DNA of 64,000 bases, from contig CAMYNL010000008.1 in assembly GCA_947259705.1 (NCBI GenBank), positions 1 through 64,000 on the forward strand, in the 5' to 3' direction. The notes beneath the pieces were generated by a model that was given only the letters and a program-made list of their open reading frames with translations, was not told where the DNA came from and made no database searches. Made by a program: the position numbers and the translations under genes. This stretch comes from an uncultured Gammaproteobacteria bacterium. Lineage in GTDB: Bacteria > Pseudomonadota > Gammaproteobacteria > Arenicellales > JAANXG01. Of this stretch, positions 14,624 to 25,092 are shown one piece after another; within the stretch, counting starts at the first letter, position 1, and the number at the start of each line of letters is the position of its first letter.

Positions 14624-17227
14624 ATGAAGACGGCAGAGATCAGAGAGAGCTTTTTGCGTTTTTTCGAGCGCAACGGGCACCAACGCGTTCCCAGCAGCTC
14701 GCTGGTGCCGCAGCACGACCCGACGCTGCTGTTCACCAATGCGGGCATGGTGCAGTTCAAGGACGTGTTCCTGGGCCTGGAGAAGCGACCCTATTCGCGA
14801 GCCACGTCGGTGCAGCGCTGTGTGCGCGCGGGGGGAAAGCACAACGATCTCGAGAACGTCGGCTATACCGCGCGCCACCACACCTTTTTCGAGATGCTCG
14901 GCAACTTCAGCTTCGGCGACTATTTCAAGCGTGAGGCGATACGTTACGCCTGGCAGTTCCTCACCGAGGATCTAGGATTGCCGGCAGAGCGCTTGTGGGC
15001 CACGGTATACGAGGAAGACGATGAGGCGGCCGATATCTGGCTGAACGAGATCGAGTTGCCAGCGGAACGATTCACCCGCATCGGCGCGCATGCGAATTTC
15101 TGGGCCATGGGGGATACCGGGCCCTGCGGCCCGTGCAGCGAGATCTTTTTTGACCACGGGCCGGCGGTGGCAGGGGGGCCGCCGGGCAGCCCGGACGAGG
15201 ACGGCGACCGTTACGTGGAGATCTGGAACCTGGTCTTCATGCAATTCAACCGGGATGCCGGGGGCAACATGGCGCCTCTGCCGAAGCCATCGGTAGACAC
15301 CGGTATGGGATTGGAACGCCTGGCCACGGTGCTGCAGGGTGTGCACAGCAACTACGACATCGATCTGTTTCGTAACCTGGTGGCGGCAGCGCAGCAGGTG
15401 ACGGGTGCCGGGGACACCCACGACAAGTCCCTGCTGGTGCTGGCGGACCATATTCGCTCGGCCGCGTTCCTGGTTACCGACGGGGTGCTGCCCTCGAACG
15501 AGGGGCGCGGCTATGTGTTGCGCCGAATCATCCGGCGCGCACTGCGCCATGGTTACCGACTGGGGGCGCAGCCCCCTTTCTTCTACAGCCTGGTGCCGCC
15601 CCTGGTGGCGGAAATGGGTGATGCCTACCCTGAGCTTCGGGAAGCCGAGGAGCGGGTCAGCAAGGCGTTGCGCATGGAAGAGGAACGCTTTGCCGAGACC
15701 CTGGAACAGGGCATGCGCATCTTCGATCAGGAAGTGGCGGCGATGTCCGGCAAGCTGATACCCGGAGACGTGGTCTTCAGGCTGTATGACACCTATGGTT
15801 TCCCGGTCGATCTGACGGCGGACGTTGCCCGGGAACGCGGATTGCAGGTCGACCTCGCGGGTTTCGAGCAGTCCATGGATAACCAGCGGGAGCAGGCCCG
15901 CGCCGCGAGCCAGTTCAAGGGCGGCGAGGTGGTGGCGCCGGAGTTGATTGCCGCCAGCGGGGAAACCTGTTTCCGGGGCTATGAAGCGCTTCAGACCAGG
16001 GCCACGGTGCGTGCCATCTCCAGGCACGGCAAGCCCGAGCAGCGGGCGGTGGCCGGGGACGAAGTAGTGGTGGTACTGGACGAGACGCCTTTCTACGCGG
16101 AAAGCGGCGGGCAGGTGGGCGACGTCGGGCAGTTGCGCTCGGGGGACGCCGTGTTCGACGTCCGCGACACTCAGAAACTGGCCAAGGACGTGGTGGGCCA
16201 TATCGGCCGGCTGCGCCTGGGAGAGCTGGCGGTCAACGACGAAGTGGTTGCCGAAGTGGATGCCGAGCGGCGTGCCGCGACCATGGGTAATCACTCCGGC
16301 ACCCACCTGCTGCACGCGGCCCTGAGGGAGGCCCTGGGCGGTCACGTACAGCAGAAGGGGTCCCTGGTGGAGTCGGCGCGGCTGCGCTTCGACTTTTCAC
16401 ACGGCGAGGCGGTGAGTTCGGAACGGCTCGGCCGCATAGAGGAACGGGTGAATCGAGAGATACGTGCCAACAATCCCGTGGAGACCAGGCTGATGGCGCT
16501 GGAGGAGGCCAGGGCGGCGGGCGCGGCGGCCTTGTTCGGTGAGAAGTACGACGAACAGGTGCGCGTGGTAGGAATGGGGGAATTCTCTCTGGAGTTGTGC
16601 GGTGGCACCCACGTGGCTCGGACCGGCGATATCGGGCTGTTCAAGATCACCGCGGAAAGCGGCATTGCGGCAGGGGTACGTCGTATCGAGGCGGTCACCG
16701 GCCAGGGCGCCCTGGACTGGGTGCACGCCCAGCTGGGGTTGCTCGACCAGGCGGCGGTTGCCCTGCGTGTCGGACGCGACGAGGTCGCGGCAAAGGTCGA
16801 GCAGTTGCAGGATCGTGTGCGGCGCCTGGAGAAGGAGAAAGAGAAGTTGATGGCGCGGCTGACCAGCGGTGGCAGCGAGGATCTTTCCGAGCAGGTGCGG
16901 GAGGTGAAGGGCATCAAGGTGCTGGCCGCGAGGCTCGACGGCGCCGACGCCAAGACCCTGCGCAGTACCATTGACCGCATGCGGGATAAGCTGGGTGACG
17001 CAGTGGTGGTGCTGGGTGCGGCCGGCGACGGCAAGGCCAAGTTGATCGCGGGTGTAAGCAAGACCCTGGAGGACCGCGTGCACGCCGGAAACCTGATCAA
17101 GCACATTTCCGCGGTCGGTGGCGGGCGCGGCGGCGGGCGCCCGGACATGGCGGAGGGCGGCGCCGATCCCGCCAAGCTCGATAGCAGCCTGGCCGCGGTG
17201 GCGGACTGGATCGCCGAGAAGGCCTGA
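14624..17227 (+). CDS. alaS: alanyl-tRNA synthetase
   Basis: 867 residues from the ATG at 14624 ([19 protein letters not shown], the family N-terminus). An in-frame ATG at 14603 would add seven residues. Class II catalytic core: [26 protein letters not shown] and [17 protein letters not shown], motif 3 near [16 protein letters not shown]. The editing domain has [13 protein letters not shown] and [13 protein letters not shown], whose His and Cys residues bind zinc. The C-terminal coiled coil and C-Ala domain end in [15 protein letters not shown]. It charges tRNA-Ala in the cytoplasm. Normal length. Followed by lysC. Confidence 0.98.
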   Translation: MKTAEIRESFLRFFERNGHQRVPSSSLVPQHDPTLLFTNAGMVQFKDVFLGLEKRPYSRATSVQRCVRAGGKHNDLENVGYTARHHTFFEMLGNFSFGDYFKREAIRYAWQFLTEDLGLPAERLWATVYEEDDEAADIWLNEIELPAERFTRIGAHANFWAMGDTGPCGPCSEIFFDHGPAVAGGPPGSPDEDGDRYVEIWNLVFMQFNRDAGGNMAPLPKPSVDTGMGLERLATVLQGVHSNYDIDLFRNLVAAAQQVTGAGDTHDKSLLVLADHIRSAAFLVTDGVLPSNEGRGYVLRRIIRRALRHGYRLGAQPPFFYSLVPPLVAEMGDAYPELREAEERVSKALRMEEERFAETLEQGMRIFDQEVAAMSGKLIPGDVVFRLYDTYGFPVDLTADVARERGLQVDLAGFEQSMDNQREQARAASQFKGGEVVAPELIAASGETCFRGYEALQTRATVRAISRHGKPEQRAVAGDEVVVVLDETPFYAESGGQVGDVGQLRSGDAVFDVRDTQKLAKDVVGHIGRLRLGELAVNDEVVAEVDAERRAATMGNHSGTHLLHAALREALGGHVQQKGSLVESARLRFDFSHGEAVSSERLGRIEERVNREIRANNPVETRLMALEEARAAGAAALFGEKYDEQVRVVGMGEFSLELCGGTHVARTGDIGLFKITAESGIAAGVRRIEAVTGQGALDWVHAQLGLLDQAAVALRVGRDEVAAKVEQLQDRVRRLEKEKEKLMARLTSGGSEDLSEQVREVKGIKVLAARLDGADAKTLRSTIDRMRDKLGDAVVVLGAAGDGKAKLIAGVSKTLEDRVHAGNLIKHISAVGGGRGGGRPDMAEGGADPAKLDSSLAAVADWIAEKA

Positions 17228-17305
17228 CCCGGAGGTCAGAGCAGCGCCGCTAGACTCGACCCCGCAAACAAGGTTAAATCGCCCACCTTTTCCGGGGCGG
17301 AGCCC

Positions 17306-18532
17306 ATGTCCTTGATCGTCGAAAAATATGGTGGTACCTCGGTGGGCACGGTGGAGCGTATCAACGCCGTTGCCGACAAGGTCGCCGCCGCTCGGGCCCG
17401 GGGCGACGACATGGTGGTTGTGGTGTCGGCGATGAGCGGCGAGACCAATCGACTACTGGCTCTGGCTGACGAAATCAACGCCAACGCCCCGGCGCGCGAA
17501 TTGGACGTGCTGCTGTCGACGGGCGAACAGGTCACCATTGCGCTGCTTTCCATGGCGATGTTACGGCGCGGTCTCGATGCCCGTTCCTACACCGGCGGCC
17601 AGGTCCGCATACGTACCGACAGCGTGCATGGGCGCGCCCGTATCCTGGCCATCGATGATGTGCGCGTGCGGCATGACCTGGCCCGGGGACGCGTCGTGGT
17701 GGTGGCCGGATTCCAGGGGGTGGATGATGATCAGAATATCACTACCCTCGGCCGGGGCGGCTCCGACACCACCGCGGTGGCCATGGCAGCCGCGTTGAAG
17801 GCCGACGAGTGCCGCATCTATACCGACGTGGACGGAGTCTACACCGCCGATCCGCGGGTGGTGCCTGAGGCGCGGCGTCTGAACCGCATTACGGCGGAGG
17901 AAATGCTGGAGCTCGCCAGCCTGGGTGCCAAGGTCCTGCAGACCCGCTCGGTGGAATTCGCCGGCAAGTACCGAGTTCCACTGCGCGTGCTGTCGTCGTT
18001 CGAGTCCGGCCCGGGAACATTGATCACCTGCGAGGATCCTGATATGGAACAACCGTTGATATCCGGCATCGCGTTCAATCGCGACGAGGCGAAACTGACC
18101 ATTCGGGGCGTCCCGGACCAGCCCGGGGTTGCCTACCAGATATTGGGGCCGATCTCGGACGCGCATGTGAATGTGGACATCATCCTGCAGAACGTTGGCG
18201 CAGACGGGACCACCGACCTCACATTTACCGTGCACCGCAACGACTACCAGAAGTGCCTGGGCCTGCTGGAGCAGACGGCAAGCGACCTCGGCGCCCGCGA
18301 GGTGATCGGCGACGACAACATCGCCAAGATATCGGTGGTCGGGGTGGGAATGCGCTCCCACGCCGGCATCGCCACCAAGATGTTCCAGAGCCTGGCGGAG
18401 GAGGGTATCAATATTCAGATGATTTCCACCTCGGAGATCAAGATCTCGGTGGTGGTGGAGGACAAATACATGGAACTTGCGGTCAGGACACTGCACAAAG
18501 CGTTTGATCTGGAAACGGCTCCGGCGGCCTGA
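17306..18532 (+). CDS. lysC: aspartate kinase
   Basis: 408 residues. The N-terminal amino-acid kinase domain has KYGGTSVGTVERI, FQGVDDDQNITTLGRGGSDTTAVA and DVDGVYTADPR. Two C-terminal ACT domains follow (about 265-400). It phosphorylates aspartate, the first step to lysine, methionine, threonine and diaminopimelate; the ACT pair usually gives feedback control by lysine and threonine. The pathway continues with dapD and dapE elsewhere in this window. ATG 17306 gives the canonical start. The alaS-lysC-csrA order is typical of gammaproteobacteria. Confidence 0.97.
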   Translation: MSLIVEKYGGTSVGTVERINAVADKVAAARARGDDMVVVVSAMSGETNRLLALADEINANAPARELDVLLSTGEQVTIALLSMAMLRRGLDARSYTGGQVRIRTDSVHGRARILAIDDVRVRHDLARGRVVVVAGFQGVDDDQNITTLGRGGSDTTAVAMAAALKADECRIYTDVDGVYTADPRVVPEARRLNRITAEEMLELASLGAKVLQTRSVEFAGKYRVPLRVLSSFESGPGTLITCEDPDMEQPLISGIAFNRDEAKLTIRGVPDQPGVAYQILGPISDAHVNVDIILQNVGADGTTDLTFTVHRNDYQKCLGLLEQTASDLGAREVIGDDNIAKISVVGVGMRSHAGIATKMFQSLAEEGINIQMISTSEIKISVVVEDKYMELAVRTLHKAFDLETAPAA

Positions 18533-18577
18533 AACCCTTATTCCAGGCGGGTTTAGCTGGAATATCCTCGACTGTTG

Positions 18578-18583
18578 TATACT
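18578..18583 (+). promoter_or_regulatory. possible -10 element upstream of csrA
   Basis: TATACT in a TTGTATACT context, 70 bases before the csrA ATG. No good -35 box is seen at the right distance, so the promoter is tentative. Confidence 0.3.
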
Positions 18584-18652
18584 TTCAGTGCTTCCCGCGG
18601 GGTCTGAGGAACCCGCATCTACGATGGTCATTAGGAAACGGAGAACAGTAAG

Positions 18653-18862
18653 ATGCTTATACTGACACGCCGGATCGGCGAAACCCTGAACATTGGGGAT
18701 GATGTTCAGGTCACGGTATTGGGGATTAAAGGTAATCAGGTGAGGATCGGGATCAACGCTCCCAAAGAAGTCCCGGTGCACCGGGAAGAGATCTACGAGC
18801 GGATCAAACAGGAAGAGCGCGGCGAGGAAGATAGCGATACTGCGGAAAGCAGCCAAGGCTGA
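18653..18862 (+). CDS. csrA: carbon storage regulator CsrA
   Basis: 69 residues: [51 protein letters not shown] is a full-length CsrA/RsmA with the conserved RNA-binding N- and C-terminal strands (LTRR and VHREEI). It is a homodimer that binds GGA motifs in mRNA leaders to control translation and stability. The C-terminal tail ([11 protein letters not shown]) is acidic and somewhat long. It lies between lysC and tRNA-Ser, the standard location in this group. Confidence 0.97.
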   Translation: MLILTRRIGETLNIGDDVQVTVLGIKGNQVRIGINAPKEVPVHREEIYERIKQEERGEEDSDTAESSQG

Positions 18863-18900
18863 CGCGTCGTTCCGAAGTCAGATCTAGTTTACTTGCAACA

Positions 18901-18993
18901 GGAGAGATGGCCGAGCGGCTGAAGGCGCTCCCCTGCTAAGGGAGTATGGGGTTGATAGCTCCATCGAGGGTTCGAATCCCTCTCTCTCCGCCA
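18901..18993 (+). tRNA. tRNA-Ser (anticodon GCT)
   Basis: Acceptor GGAGAGA pairs with TCTCTCC (18983-18989), discriminator G, encoded CCA at 18991-18993. Anticodon loop CTGCTAA in stem CTCCC/GGGAG gives GCT. The long variable arm is typical of tRNA-Ser. Confidence 0.97.
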
Positions 18994-19130
18994 GTTATCG
19001 TAACCGCCGGCGATCGAATCAGGCGGATACCGGTGATATGGCGACCCGTTGCGGTACAACCGGCGCCCGGTGGCGGCGGTTGATTCAGTGTGTTTGTTTG
19101 CGCTGCCGTCAACGACGGTGTCGGCGTTCC

Positions 19131-19207
19131 GCGCCCGTAGCTCAGTTGGATAGAGTACCTGGCTACGAACCAGGGGGTCGGGAGTTCGAATCTCTCCGGG
19201 CGCGCCA
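19131..19207 (+). tRNA. tRNA-Arg (anticodon ACG)
   Basis: Acceptor GCGCCCG pairs with CGGGCGC (19197-19203), discriminator G, encoded CCA at 19205-19207. The anticodon stem-loop CCTGGCTACGAACCAGG gives ACG, read as ICG after deamination. It follows tRNA-Ser as in many gammaproteobacteria. Confidence 0.97.
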
Positions 19208-19742
19208 GTTCTGCGAAGTAACAACGGTCACCTCGCGAACCAAGCGTTTGCCGCTTTGCGTTTCGTAAGGACTGTCGCGCGAGTTTTGCTGGACCCTTCC
19301 CTACATACACACCGTGTTGATGGCGCGGAACCGCTTACCCAGCTCTGCGAACGCCTGAATCTGTCTTCAAGCCATCTCTCTGACCTGCGATTACCCTGCG
19401 CTTGGCCGAGTACGCTTCCAAGCCGTGTTGCTCGTCTTATGCCCAAGCTGGTCTTGATTTGACAACAGGTACTCCAAGCATTCGCCTCCATCTTCCTGGA
19501 TGATCGGCTTCGCCACGTGATTCAAAACGAACAGCCGGTCCGCATGATTCGTGAATCGATTGCCGGAAATGAAAGCCAAGTTCTCCAACTCCGGTACCTC
19601 AATCTCGGATTTTCATTACCGACGGCACACCCTTGGCTTGAGGTTTCACCACGCATACTTGCGGCTGCCTCCGGTCAACACGAGCTAACGGCAATCGCGT
19701 ATCATTGGGCCGGCATGAAGCCTGTTGAACCGGTTCGATCAA
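19208..19742. other. gap downstream of tRNA-Arg, no clear gene
   Basis: Over 500 bases. Minus-strand frames 19391-19588 and 19228-19491 are open, and one contains LSNQDQLGHKTSNTA. This faintly recalls the LGH motif of tyrosine integrases, which often sit beside tRNA genes, but the surrounding residues do not fit. No attachment-site repeat of the tRNA 3' end was found. Probably non-coding or a highly decayed remnant. Confidence 0.4.
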
Positions 19743-20546
19743 ATGCCCATGGCAAGCATTGGCAGTAGCGGGCGCTGTGTCGCGCTAGCTCTCGCGGTGG
19801 CCATTTGCACGGGTATGGGGGGCTCAGCTGCCTCCGACGGCGCATCGACCCCGCCCGCGATTGCGGCCGCCTCCAGTCTGAACCCGGCCCTTACCGAGGT
19901 GGCCGAAGCCTTCGCCCGGCAGTACGGTAGCCAGGTGCGGCTGAGCTACGGAGCATCCGGCAACATCGCCCGGCAGATCATGCAGGGAGCGCCCTTTGAG
20001 CTGTTTATGTCAGCGGACGAGGAACATGTGCTGACCGTGGTGCAAGGGGGTTTCACGCGCGGGGAGGAGGTCTTGTACGCACAGGGACACTTGGCCTTGT
20101 TCGTGCCGCGCAGGTCTGCCTTGTTGGCAGACGCCGGTCTGGAAGACCTGGCAGAGGCTGTCGCGGATGGCCGGCTGCGGCGGCTCGCGATCGCGAATCC
20201 GGAACACGCACCTTATGGCCGGGCGGCGCGGGAATTGCTGCAACACCGGGCGTTGTGGGACCGGGTACGTGACAAGCTGGTGATGGGCGAAAGCGTCTCT
20301 CAGGCGACGCAATTCGCCGCCAGCGGTTCCGTGGATGCCGGTATTGTGTCTTATTCGTCCGCCTTGTCGCCCGCCCGGGCCGGCCGCGGCACTGCGCTGC
20401 TGCTGCCGCCGGATGGCTACAGGCCGCTGCGCCACCGCATGGTGTTGCTGCGCAACGCCGGCACGGTAGCGCATCACTTCTTTGATTTCATGACTAGCCG
20501 TGCGGCTCAAGTCATCCTCGCACGGCATGGTTTCGCCTTGCCATGA
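19743..20546 (+). CDS. modA: molybdate ABC transporter, periplasmic binding protein
   Basis: 267 residues from the ATG at 19743 (another ATG two codons on). A signal peptide (about 12-32, VALALAVAICTGMGGSAAS) is followed by the ModA fold: IAAASSLNPALTEVAEAFARQYG, YGASGNIARQIMQGAPFELFMSADEE, IANPEHAPYGRAARELL and GSVDAGIVSYSSAL. The Ser residues in AASSL and YGASG bind molybdate. It delivers molybdate to ModBC for molybdenum-cofactor synthesis, which NapA needs. It is first in a modABC operon. Confidence 0.95.
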   Translation: MPMASIGSSGRCVALALAVAICTGMGGSAASDGASTPPAIAAASSLNPALTEVAEAFARQYGSQVRLSYGASGNIARQIMQGAPFELFMSADEEHVLTVVQGGFTRGEEVLYAQGHLALFVPRRSALLADAGLEDLAEAVADGRLRRLAIANPEHAPYGRAARELLQHRALWDRVRDKLVMGESVSQATQFAASGSVDAGIVSYSSALSPARAGRGTALLLPPDGYRPLRHRMVLLRNAGTVAHHFFDFMTSRAAQVILARHGFALP

Positions 20547-20563
20547 TCCGGATCTAACGCACA

Positions 20564-21235
20564 GTGGACTGGCCGGCTCTCGCCCTGTCGCTGCAACTGG
20601 CCTTGTGGACCACCGTGATCCTGGTCCCGGTGGGCATCGTTGTAGCCCGCGCGCTGGCCTGGCGGCGGTTTGCCGCCCGGGGGCTGGTGGAAGCGGTCAT
20701 TGCGCTGCCGCTGGTGCTCCCGCCGACCGTGCTCGGATACTATCTGCTGACCGCCTTCAGTGATGCATCGCCGCCGGGACGGCTCTATGAGTCCCTGTTT
20801 GGACAGCCACTGGCATTCAGCTTCCAGGGGCTGCTACTGGCCTCGGTGATCTTCAACCTTCCGTTCGCCATCCAGCCGGTCCAGCGGGCCTTCGAGGGTT
20901 TGCCGCCCCACGTGCGAGAGGCGGCATGGTGCAGCGGGCTATCGCGTTGGCGAACTTTCTGGCGCGTGGAGCTGCCGCTAGGCTGGCTCGGTGTGTTGAG
21001 CGCGGCGGTGCTCACGTTTGCCCACACGCTCGGCGAGTTCGGCGTAGTCCTGATGGTGGGGGGCAACATCCCCGGAGAGACCCGGACTATCGCCATAGCC
21101 ATCTACGATCGCGTGCAGGCATTCGATGACCAGACCGCCGGGACCATGTCCGCGCTGCTGTTGATGTTTTCCTTCAGCGCCATCGCCGTTGTCTACCTCG
21201 TCAGCTACCGGGTGAGCGGCCGTGACGGGCGCTGA
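20564..21235 (+). CDS. modB: molybdate ABC transporter permease
   Basis: 223 residues, five to six membrane helices. The EAA loop EGLPPHVREAAWCSGLSRWRTFWRVELPLGWLGVLSA contacts ModC. ALPLVLPPTVLGYYLL and HTLGEFGVVLMVGGNIPGETRT are hallmark ModB segments. It starts at GTG 20564, 18 bases after modA; its last codons overlap the modC start, so expression is coupled. Confidence 0.96.
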   Translation: MDWPALALSLQLALWTTVILVPVGIVVARALAWRRFAARGLVEAVIALPLVLPPTVLGYYLLTAFSDASPPGRLYESLFGQPLAFSFQGLLLASVIFNLPFAIQPVQRAFEGLPPHVREAAWCSGLSRWRTFWRVELPLGWLGVLSAAVLTFAHTLGEFGVVLMVGGNIPGETRTIAIAIYDRVQAFDDQTAGTMSALLLMFSFSAIAVVYLVSYRVSGRDGR

Positions 21236-22370
21236 CTTGGCCCTCGGCCTGCGGGTCAGGCTGGAACAGGAGACTCCGATCCCGCTGGCGGCCGGATTCA
21301 CCTGTGGCCCCGGGGAAATGCTAGCCCTGGTCGGCCCTTCCGGCAGCGGAAAATCCACCATCCTGCGGTGTATCGCCGGGCTCCACCGACCTCGCGTCGG
21401 CGAGGTGGGCTGCGGTCAGGAGGTGTGGCTGGACACGACCCGTGGCCGGCATCTGCCGCCGCAACGCCGGCGCATAGGGTACGTGTTCCAGAACTATGCC
21501 CTGTTTCCGCACCAAACAGCGCTCGGCAATGTCCTGGCGGCCTTGGGCGATGTACCACGCGCCGCACGGCAACGGCGGGGCCGGGAACTGATGGCGCTGG
21601 TGAATCTGGAAGGACTGGAGTCCCGGCGGCCCGCCGATCTCTCGGGCGGGCAGCAACAGCGGGTGGCGCTGGCACGTGCCCTGGCGCGGGACCCGTCGGT
21701 ACTGCTGCTGGATGAACCGTTGTCGGCGGTAGACCAGGTCACTCGCCGCAAACTGCAGCGGGAACTGGCGCGCCTGCGGCAACGGGTGAACATACCCATC
21801 GTGCTGGTGACCCATGACCTTGAGGAAGCGAGGATGCTGGCGGACCGCGTCTGCATCCTGCACCGGGGTGAAACTCTGCAGACGGGCACACCGGAGGACG
21901 TGATGACACGCCCGGCCGATGCACGAGTGGCGCGGATGGTTAACCTCTCCAACGTGTTTCACGGCACCGTGGTGGCGCAAGTGCCCGGATCCATGACCAG
22001 GCTTCGCTGGCTGGACCATACCCTGGCATGCCGATTCCAAGGGGGCTTCGAGCCCGGCCAGTCGGTGGACTGGGTGGTCCCGCAGCAATATGTGATACTC
22101 CATCAGCGCGTGCGTCCGTCCCGTGGTGACCGGGAGAACCCGGTCACCGGGGTGGTGGAGGATTTCGTTCTGCTGGGGGACATCGCCAGCATCACGCTGC
22201 TGGTTGAGGGGCGTCCCGATGTGTCGCTGTCGCTGACGGTGCCCACCCATGTTGCCCGCCGCAACCGACTGCAACGGGGTGAACAGATCTCGGTGTCGCT
22301 GCTGAGCGAGGGTCTCCACCTGATGATGCCCCGCACCGAGAGTGACGCCAATGCGGCCACGGGTTATTGA
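21222..22370 (+). CDS. modC: molybdate ABC transporter ATP-binding protein
   Basis: 382 residues, starting at GTG 21222 inside the end of modB. Walker A GPSGSGKST, Q-loop, signature LSGGQQQRVALARALA and Walker B VLLLDEPLSAVD, then the H-loop LVTHD. The C-terminal third (about 240-375) is a MOP/TOBE oxyanion-binding domain (ENPVTGVVEDFVLLGDIASITLLVEG). It powers molybdate import. Usual length is about 350-360, so it is slightly long at the C-terminus. Confidence 0.95.
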   Translation: MTGADLALGLRVRLEQETPIPLAAGFTCGPGEMLALVGPSGSGKSTILRCIAGLHRPRVGEVGCGQEVWLDTTRGRHLPPQRRRIGYVFQNYALFPHQTALGNVLAALGDVPRAARQRRGRELMALVNLEGLESRRPADLSGGQQQRVALARALARDPSVLLLDEPLSAVDQVTRRKLQRELARLRQRVNIPIVLVTHDLEEARMLADRVCILHRGETLQTGTPEDVMTRPADARVARMVNLSNVFHGTVVAQVPGSMTRLRWLDHTLACRFQGGFEPGQSVDWVVPQQYVILHQRVRPSRGDRENPVTGVVEDFVLLGDIASITLLVEGRPDVSLSLTVPTHVARRNRLQRGEQISVSLLSEGLHLMMPRTESDANAATGY

Positions 22371-22492
22371 TCAGTGGGGAGGTTTGCATAGATGCGTCGG
22401 CGCTACGAAGATGCCTCAGGTCTCCCCTCGGCCATGATTGCCCGACGCCGGCCGCCGCATCATGTAACTGATATGAAGTCAAAAACAACCTT

Positions 22493-22942
22493 ATGAAAGA
22501 AAAAGACTTTATTCTGAAGTTTGAGCGCGATATCGATCCAGACCTAAGACATATTCCGATGCTAGTGCGTATGAAGCTCGACCTGTGCGGGGTGCGCATT
22601 GAGCTCAAGTCCTGGCAGGCGCTGAGCGACGCGGATCGGGCACTGTTGATCGAGCAGCAGGCCGATACCCGGCGGGAAGTCGCTGACTACATCACGTCCC
22701 TGCAGCGACTGTGCGGGCAGTATGCACTGCACTCGATGTCAGCGGAGGGCTTGAACGCGCGCAAGGCATGGCTCACGTCCCGTCCGGTACCACCGCCGGT
22801 CAGCGCGATGCTGGCGCGAGTGGGAAGCGATCTGGACTGGTCGGCGCTGGGCACGTTCGAGCGCTACGTACTCACCCATCTGGCCCGAGGCGACGCGTTT
22901 GAAAAGTTCTCCTCGGCGGTGGTGGAATTTGGCGGCGATTGA
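22493..22942 (+). CDS. nitrate reductase-associated protein (Nitr_red_assoc family)
   Basis: 149 residues, no signal or membrane segment. Sequence blocks DLRHIPMLVRMKLDLCGVRIELKSWQAL and FERYVLTHLARG match the Nitr_red_assoc (NRAP) family of small cytoplasmic proteins often found beside nitrate reductase genes. Biochemical role unknown. It sits between modABC (same direction) and the convergent nap operon, consistent with a function in nitrate reduction. Confidence 0.8.
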   Translation: MKEKDFILKFERDIDPDLRHIPMLVRMKLDLCGVRIELKSWQALSDADRALLIEQQADTRREVADYITSLQRLCGQYALHSMSAEGLNARKAWLTSRPVPPPVSAMLARVGSDLDWSALGTFERYVLTHLARGDAFEKFSSAVVEFGGD

Positions 22943-23067
22943 CCCTGCCGAGACGCGGCAAGAAACCATCCCTACATCTGCCAACCGGCGCCCGAAGAGC
23001 GCGCGCGAAGCACGGTCTGGGCAAACGCGCGAAGCGCCCCATGGTGTCGTGCCGGAGCGGCGGTGCT

Positions 23068-23700
23068 TTAATCTGTGGCGCGGGATTCGCCCACCACGGC
23101 GCTGGGATCCACGTCGTGCAGATCGGGCAGCGAATGGGCGATTCCCTTGTGGCAGTCGATGCACGTTTTGCCTTCCTTGGCCGTTTTTTCATGTTGTTCG
23201 ACCGCGCGCCGCCCCTGGGCGGTTAGGTCCATAGACCCGAATTCGTGGCAGTTGCGGCATTCCCGGGAATCGGTGGCCTTCATGGAATCCCATACGTGCT
23301 GCGCCAGTTCAAGCCTCTTGGCCTCGAACTTCTCCCTTGTGTTTATGGATCCCAGTGCCTTGTGGTACAGCTCGTTGCTGGCCCTGATCTTGCGCACGAC
23401 CTTGTAATGCCACTCCTTGGGTACATGGCAGTCCGGGCAGGTAGCCCGCACTCCCGAACTGTTGTTGTAATGCGCTGTTTGCGTGTATTCCTCGTAGACG
23501 TTATTGCGCATCTCATGGCACGAGATGCAGAAGGTCTCGGTATTGGTCAGCTCCATGGCCCAGTTGAATCCACCCCATAAAACGACCCCCAGGGCAATGC
23601 CACTCACGATCAGGAAGGCCACGGAGTAACGGGTACTCGGACGGCCCAGCGTCTGCCGCAGGCCCGACTTGGTTTCTGATGATTTGTTGTTTGGCATCAT
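23068..23700 (-). CDS. napC: NapC/NirT tetrahaem cytochrome c
   Basis: 210 residues from the ATG at 23700, behind GGAAGG; the open frame continues 43 codons upstream but overlaps napB. One N-terminal membrane anchor (about 25-48) and four CxxCH motifs: CISCH, CPDCH, CRNCH and CIDCH. This periplasmic membrane-anchored quinol dehydrogenase passes electrons to NapAB. Last gene of napFDAGHBC. Confidence 0.95.
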   Translation of the reverse strand: MMPNNKSSETKSGLRQTLGRPSTRYSVAFLIVSGIALGVVLWGGFNWAMELTNTETFCISCHEMRNNVYEEYTQTAHYNNSSGVRATCPDCHVPKEWHYKVVRKIRASNELYHKALGSINTREKFEAKRLELAQHVWDSMKATDSRECRNCHEFGSMDLTAQGRRAVEQHEKTAKEGKTCIDCHKGIAHSLPDLHDVDPSAVVGESRATD

Positions 23701-23750
23701 GAGCCCTTCCGGATAATTAGCATGTTGGTCGCGGTCATCGCTGCCGACAA

Positions 23751-24194
23751 CTATCGCTGCTTGATGGCGTCTACGGGTTCGAACTGGTTCTCCACCAGTG
23801 GCCTCGCGTTGACCTGGGGAACGTGACACTGGGTGCAGAAATAGCGCGTTCCAGCGACGTTGGCGCGAACGCTCAGTTCGCGGTCCCGAAAATGCGTCTG
23901 GCTGATCTTGGTGGCCCCCGCCTCCTTGTAGTTCGCCCAGCTATGACAGGTGAGACATTTATTCGACTTGAGGTTTACCTCGTACCCCTCTATGGAGTGG
24001 GGCACCAATGGTGGTTGTTGCACGTAGTCGCGCGGGATGGGATCCCGGTCCGGCTGCCATTTCTTCTGATCAACGGCGATCGAATCTGCATCGATGGGTT
24101 GCCTGCGTAGCGAATCGAGTCCCGACTGCGCAGCGGACTGCATGGCGATCCCCAGGATTACAATCAACAGCAGGTAAGGGCTAGTTTCTTTCAT
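23751..24194 (-). CDS. napB: nitrate reductase cytochrome c-type subunit NapB
   Basis: 147 residues from the ATG at 24194 (a TTG four codons upstream is also possible). A signal peptide ([19 protein letters not shown]) is followed by two haem motifs, CLTCH and CTQCH, and conserved PPLVPHSIEGY and HFRDRELS segments with axial His residues. It is the small di-haem periplasmic subunit that reduces NapA. The start lies within the end of napH, so translation is probably coupled. Confidence 0.95.
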   Translation of the reverse strand: MKETSPYLLLIVILGIAMQSAAQSGLDSLRRQPIDADSIAVDQKKWQPDRDPIPRDYVQQPPLVPHSIEGYEVNLKSNKCLTCHSWANYKEAGATKISQTHFRDRELSVRANVAGTRYFCTQCHVPQVNARPLVENQFEPVDAIKQR

Positions 24195-25092
24195 GGCTGT
24201 GTCCAACTTGGAAAGGTGGAGTTTCCGAACCCGGTGTACCGCTGCACCGAGTCCCGAAGCGAAATACGTTCAACGAACAAACATCGACGCAGCGGCCGCA
24301 GTTGGTGCAATTCGGGCTCAGTATCGCGGTGCCGCCGCCGTCGTCCGCGCCCTTCAGGGCGGGCTTGATCACCAGGGGTTCCGGGCATACGTCATAGCAG
24401 TCGCCGCAGTCGTTGCACTGCGAGCGGCGCGCCGCATGGACACGAATGACACTGAAACGGCCCAAAAGGCTGTAAAAGGCACCGACGGGGCACAAGTGGC
24501 CGCACCATCCCCGCCGGGCCACCAGCAGATCGAACAGAAATACCCCGGCGATGGCGAGCGCGCCGGCGCCAAATCCGAAGATGACGCCGCGGTGCATGAT
24601 CGATACCGGGTTGACCAGTTCCCAGGCGATGGTGCCCGTAGTGGCGGCAACCACCAAGGTCATGCCGAGGAACCAGTAACGCGCAGACCGGTCCATGCGG
24701 CTGGGTCGTGAGAGTCCAAGCCGTCGCCGCAGCCAGGCTGCCAGATCGGTCACCAGGTTGACCGGACACACCCAGGCGCAGTAGCTGCGCCCGCCCACCA
24801 GGAAGTAGAAAACGGCGACGATCACGGCACCCAGAGCCGCGGTCTGGGCGATTGCATGACCGGAAATCCAGGACTGCAGCAGGGTGTAGGGGTCGGTAAG
24901 GGGCAGGATGCCTAGCGTGAGACTGGAGGACAGGTTGCCTTTGACGATCCACAGTCCCCACCAGGGACCGGCTAGGAACAGGGCCATCACGCCCAACTGA
25001 CTGATTCGCCGCAAGATGAGCCAGCGATGCGCCGACAGCCAGTTCTTGCTTACTATCGCCTCGGTACCGGGGTGTGCTGTGGACATGCTCAT
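24181..25092 (-). CDS. napH: quinol dehydrogenase membrane component NapH
   Basis: 303 residues, four membrane helices. Cytoplasmic Cys motifs [12 protein letters not shown] and [15 protein letters not shown] follow the second and fourth helices. Two C-terminal ferredoxin motifs, [14 protein letters not shown] and [16 protein letters not shown], bind 4Fe-4S clusters. With NapG it forms an alternative quinol-oxidising branch (mainly ubiquinol in enteric bacteria) feeding NapC and NapAB. The start overlaps the napG stop by 4 bases. Confidence 0.95.
   Translation of the reverse strand: MSMSTAHPGTEAIVSKNWLSAHRWLILRRISQLGVMALFLAGPWWGLWIVKGNLSSSLTLGILPLTDPYTLLQSWISGHAIAQTAALGAVIVAVFYFLVGGRSYCAWVCPVNLVTDLAAWLRRRLGLSRPSRMDRSARYWFLGMTLVVAATTGTIAWELVNPVSIMHRGVIFGFGAGALAIAGVFLFDLLVARRGWCGHLCPVGAFYSLLGRFSVIRVHAARRSQCNDCGDCYDVCPEPLVIKPALKGADDGGGTAILSPNCTNCGRCVDVCSLNVFRFGTRCSGTPGSETPPFQVGHSHERN

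Noticed and set aside
19391-19588. Tyrosine integrase remnant beside tRNA-Arg
   Set aside because: Only LGHKT resembles the family; the Arg and Tyr boxes are missing and no repeat of the tRNA end is present.
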